Shown: one piece after another, positions 34,857 to 37,604 of the stretch | Layout of the letters: each line of letters starts with the position of its first letter | How positions within the stretch are numbered: position 1 is the first letter of the stretch | From: an uncultured Prochlorococcus sp. | GTDB lineage: Bacteria; Cyanobacteriota; Cyanobacteriia; PCC-6307; Cyanobiaceae | NCBI GenBank assembly: GCA_902572825.1 | Contig: CACGHD010000015.1 | Location: forward strand, 1 to 37,604 | Direction: 5' to 3' | Length of the DNA: 37,604 nt | Position numbers and translations under genes: made by a program | The notes under the pieces: model-generated | Told to the model about the DNA's origin: nothing | Databases searched by the model: none | Seen by the model: the letters and a program-made list of their open reading frames with translations, nothing else

Positions 34857-34874
34857 TGAAAAAGGTTATTTTAA

Positions 34875-34988
34875 TTAATCTAAATCGTGTTTTAAAAAAC
34901 TGCGAATGCCATATTTTAATAAATAACAGGCCCATAATTTCACACCTATATTTAGTTTTTTAAAAGTATTTAATACACTTTGAGTCAT
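34875..34988 (-). CDS. Candidate small protein, 37 aa
   Basis: Short open frame from an ATG at 34988: MTQSVLNTFKKLNIGVKLWA followed by CYLLKYGIRSFLKHDLD. It is basic with alternating hydrophobic and Lys/Arg residues, suggesting an amphipathic helix, and its codons look like those of neighbours. It lies 18 bp before the DUF3120 gene on the same strand; a TATTCT box about 15 bp upstream on the minus strand would make it nearly leaderless. The evidence is indirect: chance ORFs of this size are common, though the W/C/Y-containing composition is not typical of random A+T-rich reading frames. Confidence 0.4.
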   Translation of the reverse strand: MTQSVLNTFKKLNIGVKLWACYLLKYGIRSFLKHDLD

Positions 34989-34997
34989 ATATAAGTT

Positions 34998-35003
34998 TAG
35001 AAT
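34998..35003 (+). promoter_or_regulatory. Candidate -10 box of the radical SAM gene
   Basis: TAGAAT on the plus strand lies 31 bp before the GTG start, predicting a leader of about 25 nt. It overlaps a possible minus-strand -10 (TATTCT), so the two promoters could compete. Confidence 0.4.
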
Positions 35004-35034
35004 AAACATAAATAAGAGTATTTGGCCTTAAATT

Positions 35035-36414
35035 GTGTGGCAAGAAATTAATTACACGGAAGATCCCATTAATCTTTTGGTTCCTGATATTACTTATAAG
35101 ATAAGACCTGCAGAAATTGAAAGTATTGAAGCCAATTCTATTGCTGAAGAAATAGGATTTGAATCAGGTGATTCAATTATTAGTATAAATGGGAAAAAAC
35201 CAAGAGATTTAATTGATTATCAGATTCTGATTAGCGAAGAAATTTTAGATATATCAGTTTTAGATAAAAATCATGAGATTCACAATATAAATATTGAAAA
35301 AGATCAAGACGTTAATTTAGGTATAAACTTTAAAGATGCATTATTTGATTCAATCAAGCAATGCAATAATAGATGTCCATTTTGTTTTATTGATCAACAG
35401 CCAAGTGGTAAAAGAAAAAGCCTTTATATAAAAGATGATGATTATAGATTAAGTTTCCTATATGGCTCTTATTTAACTCTTACGAATTTAAAAAAAGAAG
35501 ATTGGGAAAGAATTGCTATGCAAAAACTATCCCCTCTTTTTATTTCGGTTCATGCTACTGATCCCACCACAAGAGAAAAATTATTAAAAAATAAAAAAGC
35601 AGGTGTGATACTTGACCAAATTTCGTGGTTTGAAAAAAACTCTATTCAAATACATGCTCAAATTGTTGTTTGTCCAGATATAAACGATGGGGATATTCTT
35701 GAGAAATCAATTTTGGAACTTGCTGAATTCTACAAAAAAACCTCGCAGACAGTACTTTCAGTCGCAATAGTTCCTGTAGGACTTACAAAATTTAGACCTG
35801 AAAATGATGGATTGAAATCAATAAGCCCAGAATACGCATTAAAAACTATTAAACAAGTAGAGAGAATTCAAGCCTCTCTGCAAATTACTCTTGGGACTCG
35901 TTTTTGTTGGCTAGCAGACGAATGGTATTTAATAGCTGGTTCAAATTTACCTAGTTATAAAACTTACGAAAATATGCCCCAAGAGTCTAATGGAGTTGGA
36001 TCAATTAGAACCTTTCTAAAGTTATTAAGTGAGAGGTCTAAGAACCTGCCAAAAAAAATAAAACAGCCAAAAAAAGTCAGTTGGATTGTTGGTAAATTAG
36101 TCTACGAAGCCCTAATTCCCACAGTTAATAAATTAAACTTAATTGATGGATTAACAATTAATTTATATGGTTTACCAAGTATTTATTGGGGTCAAGATCA
36201 AGTTGTTACAGGTCTTCTCACTGGAGAAGATCTAATTCACGGACTGAAAAATAAGGATTTAGGAGAAGCTATTTACATACCATCCATTATGTTAAAACTT
36301 AATACTGATTTATTTTTAGATGATAAAAATATTCTAGAAGTTGAAAATCAATTAAATTCCAAAATTCACGTTCTTGATGATTCAAATGATATTATTAATA
36401 CTTTGATTGGTTAA
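35035..36414 (+). CDS. PDZ-radical SAM (TIGR03279/DUF512) protein
   Basis: A 459-aa protein with an N-terminal PDZ-like part (about residues 22-80: IRPAEIESIEANSIAEEIGF, GDSIISINGK), then a three-Cys radical SAM-type cluster C110-x3-C114-x2-C117 in QCNNRCPFCFID and a DUF512 C-terminal region. This is the cyanobacterial TIGR03279 group of putative Fe-S enzymes; substrate not known. The start is a GTG encoding the first residue of MWQEINYTED, no ATG nearby. It stands alone upstream of a TolC-like gene, 25 bp away on the same strand. Confidence 0.86.
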   Translation: MWQEINYTEDPINLLVPDITYKIRPAEIESIEANSIAEEIGFESGDSIISINGKKPRDLIDYQILISEEILDISVLDKNHEIHNINIEKDQDVNLGINFKDALFDSIKQCNNRCPFCFIDQQPSGKRKSLYIKDDDYRLSFLYGSYLTLTNLKKEDWERIAMQKLSPLFISVHATDPTTREKLLKNKKAGVILDQISWFEKNSIQIHAQIVVCPDINDGDILEKSILELAEFYKKTSQTVLSVAIVPVGLTKFRPENDGLKSISPEYALKTIKQVERIQASLQITLGTRFCWLADEWYLIAGSNLPSYKTYENMPQESNGVGSIRTFLKLLSERSKNLPKKIKQPKKVSWIVGKLVYEALIPTVNKLNLIDGLTINLYGLPSIYWGQDQVVTGLLTGEDLIHGLKNKDLGEAIYIPSIMLKLNTDLFLDDKNILEVENQLNSKIHVLDDSNDIINTLIG

Positions 36415-36439
36415 TCGAATATCTTCCATACTATAAAAC

Positions 36440-37604
36440 ATGTTCAGAAGAGTTATAAAGCCTATCTTATTATTGCCACTTGCTCTAAGTATCAAATCTA
36501 TCAATGTACTTTCGAGCGAAACAAGTAATTATATTGATAATATCCTAGTAGAAGAAGCAAAGATTACTTTTGTTGACCATCAAGAAATAGAAAAAATTAT
36601 ATTAAATAATCAAGAATTAAAGTCATTACAAAATCTAGTAGCCTCTGCAAGCTTTAATCTTTCCAGTCAAATTGCTAAAAGATACCCATCCTTAGATTTT
36701 CAGGCAAATGGATTACCAAAATATGTCGCAGGTAAGAAATACAATAGCAATTCACCCAATTTAAAAACATCACAATTTACGGCTAATCCCTCTCTGAATA
36801 TCAAATGGGATGTAATTGCCCCACTTAGAGGATCCGAAATTAAAATTGCCAAAGCAAATTATAAAATTGCCGAAAATAATTATGAGATTAAAAAGAAAGA
36901 TTTAATTCAAGAAGCAAGAATGAGATATCACAAATACCAAAAGTCATATCAAGATATTCAAAATAAAGAATTCACACTTGATTTATCTATTACAAGTTTA
37001 GAAAATGCAAAAGCCAAATTAGATGCTGGAATTGGTACAAAATTTGAAGTTCTTGAAGCAGAAGCCCAATTATCTCGAGATGAACAATCTCTTAATGAAA
37101 AGAAAATAGAACATCAAATTAATAAAATTTCTCTCAAAGAGATTCTTAATATTAAGGGGAATTTTGAAAGTAGTAATGAGCAAAATTTAATAGGTTTCTG
37201 GAATCATAGATTGAATAAAAATGTTAAAGAGGGTTTGGACAAAAATCTTTCCTTAAAAAATTTTCTTCTTCAAAAATCAATCAAAAAGAGCCAAGCAAAA
37301 AGTTTTTTAGCTCAAAATAAACCAAATATTTATATCAGTAATACATTATCTAGTACATTTACCAAGGGTGATGCATTATCCGAAATTATCGACTCTGAAA
37401 AATCTGGATCTAATTACACAAATACAATCAGTCTAAATTTTGCATGGAATATTTTTGATGGAGGACAAAATAAGAACTCTTACAAATCAAAAATAGAAGA
37501 TGCAGAAGCTGAACAATATGCTTATGACAATCTAAAAAATATTTTGACCACAAGTATAAGTAAAGCCTATTTAAATCTAAAATTAAATGAAGAGAGAATA
37601 ATTT
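36440..37604 (+). CDS. TolC-family outer membrane efflux protein, 3' end cut by window
   Basis: At least 388 codons, open to the end of the window. It begins with a signal-type segment (FRRVIKPILLLPLALSIKS) and continues with the helical repeats of TolC/OEP proteins: LDAGIGTKFEVLEAEAQLSR, the family signature of the first repeat, and ISLNFAWNIFDGGQNKNSY, the start of the second, both placed as expected. Such proteins form an outer-membrane channel for type I secretion or drug efflux with an inner membrane pump and an adaptor. No pump gene is in the window. The start ATG at 36440 precedes the signal peptide directly. Confidence 0.9.
   Translation, partial: MFRRVIKPILLLPLALSIKSINVLSSETSNYIDNILVEEAKITFVDHQEIEKIILNNQELKSLQNLVASASFNLSSQIAKRYPSLDFQANGLPKYVAGKKYNSNSPNLKTSQFTANPSLNIKWDVIAPLRGSEIKIAKANYKIAENNYEIKKKDLIQEARMRYHKYQKSYQDIQNKEFTLDLSITSLENAKAKLDAGIGTKFEVLEAEAQLSRDEQSLNEKKIEHQINKISLKEILNIKGNFESSNEQNLIGFWNHRLNKNVKEGLDKNLSLKNFLLQKSIKKSQAKSFLAQNKPNIYISNTLSSTFTKGDALSEIIDSEKSGSNYTNTISLNFAWNIFDGGQNKNSYKSKIEDAEAEQYAYDNLKNILTTSISKAYLNLKLNEERII

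Overview
The window is a gene-dense, strongly A+T-rich piece of a cyanobacterial chromosome. Gene content (Ycf3, Ycf34, NdhO, CRR7, zeta-carotene desaturase, RpaA, RpaB, a PetL-like peptide), very short intergenic gaps, small proteins and A+T-rich codon use all point to a marine picocyanobacterium, most likely a high-light Prochlorococcus. The strain is inferred from general character, not from a database match. I see no insertion sequence, prophage, CRISPR array or clear sign of recent transfer.

Layout. Positions 1-1.8 kb: 5' part of a CCA-adding/poly(A) polymerase gene, divergent from ycf34-tsaB. 1.8-6.6 kb (minus): rpaB-plsX-fabH-fabD-plsC, a response regulator leading a fatty-acid and phosphatidate initiation cluster; PlsX carries an unusual repetitive N-terminal extension. 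6.7-13.4 kb: radA, ycf3 (minus, GTG start), then copper ATPase-tmk-holB facing rpaA. 13.4-14.6 kb is the loosest part: an unrecognised 119-aa protein between two gaps of 404 and 323 bp, then tRNA-Asn(GUU) with its own promoter and terminator. 14.6-20.9 kb: an ABC ATPase with a UPF0367 protein, cysteine synthase, a J-domain protein, ndhO, a TIGR01777 SDR protein, and a minus-strand run of sufA-like, TPR, LpxB-like and small membrane protein genes. 21-26.6 kb: zds with an SRPBCC gene, hemD-rbfA-DUF751, a glutathione S-transferase, a lumenal-type secreted protein divergent from crr7, and aroK. 26.7-30 kb: a two-domain PTPS gene coupled to a RibD-type reductase, a FemAB/GNAT-like protein, a DUF4346 protein and a 30-aa PetL candidate. 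30-37.6 kb: rimO, a VKOR-thioredoxin fusion, nadB with a DUF3120 membrane protein, a PDZ-radical SAM protein, and the 5' part of a TolC-like gene running off the end.

The genes serve core metabolism: membrane lipid initiation, photosystem I, cytochrome b6f and NDH-1 assembly, carotenoid, tetrapyrrole and pterin chemistry, Fe-S and disulfide biogenesis, and tRNA/ribosome modification. I did not find a clearly new multi-gene system. The best leads are the PlsX membrane-helix-like extension, the tandem PTPS/RibD pair with one degenerate active site, two small proteins missed by usual length cut-offs, and divergent genes whose start codons nearly touch, so that promoters must lie inside coding sequence.
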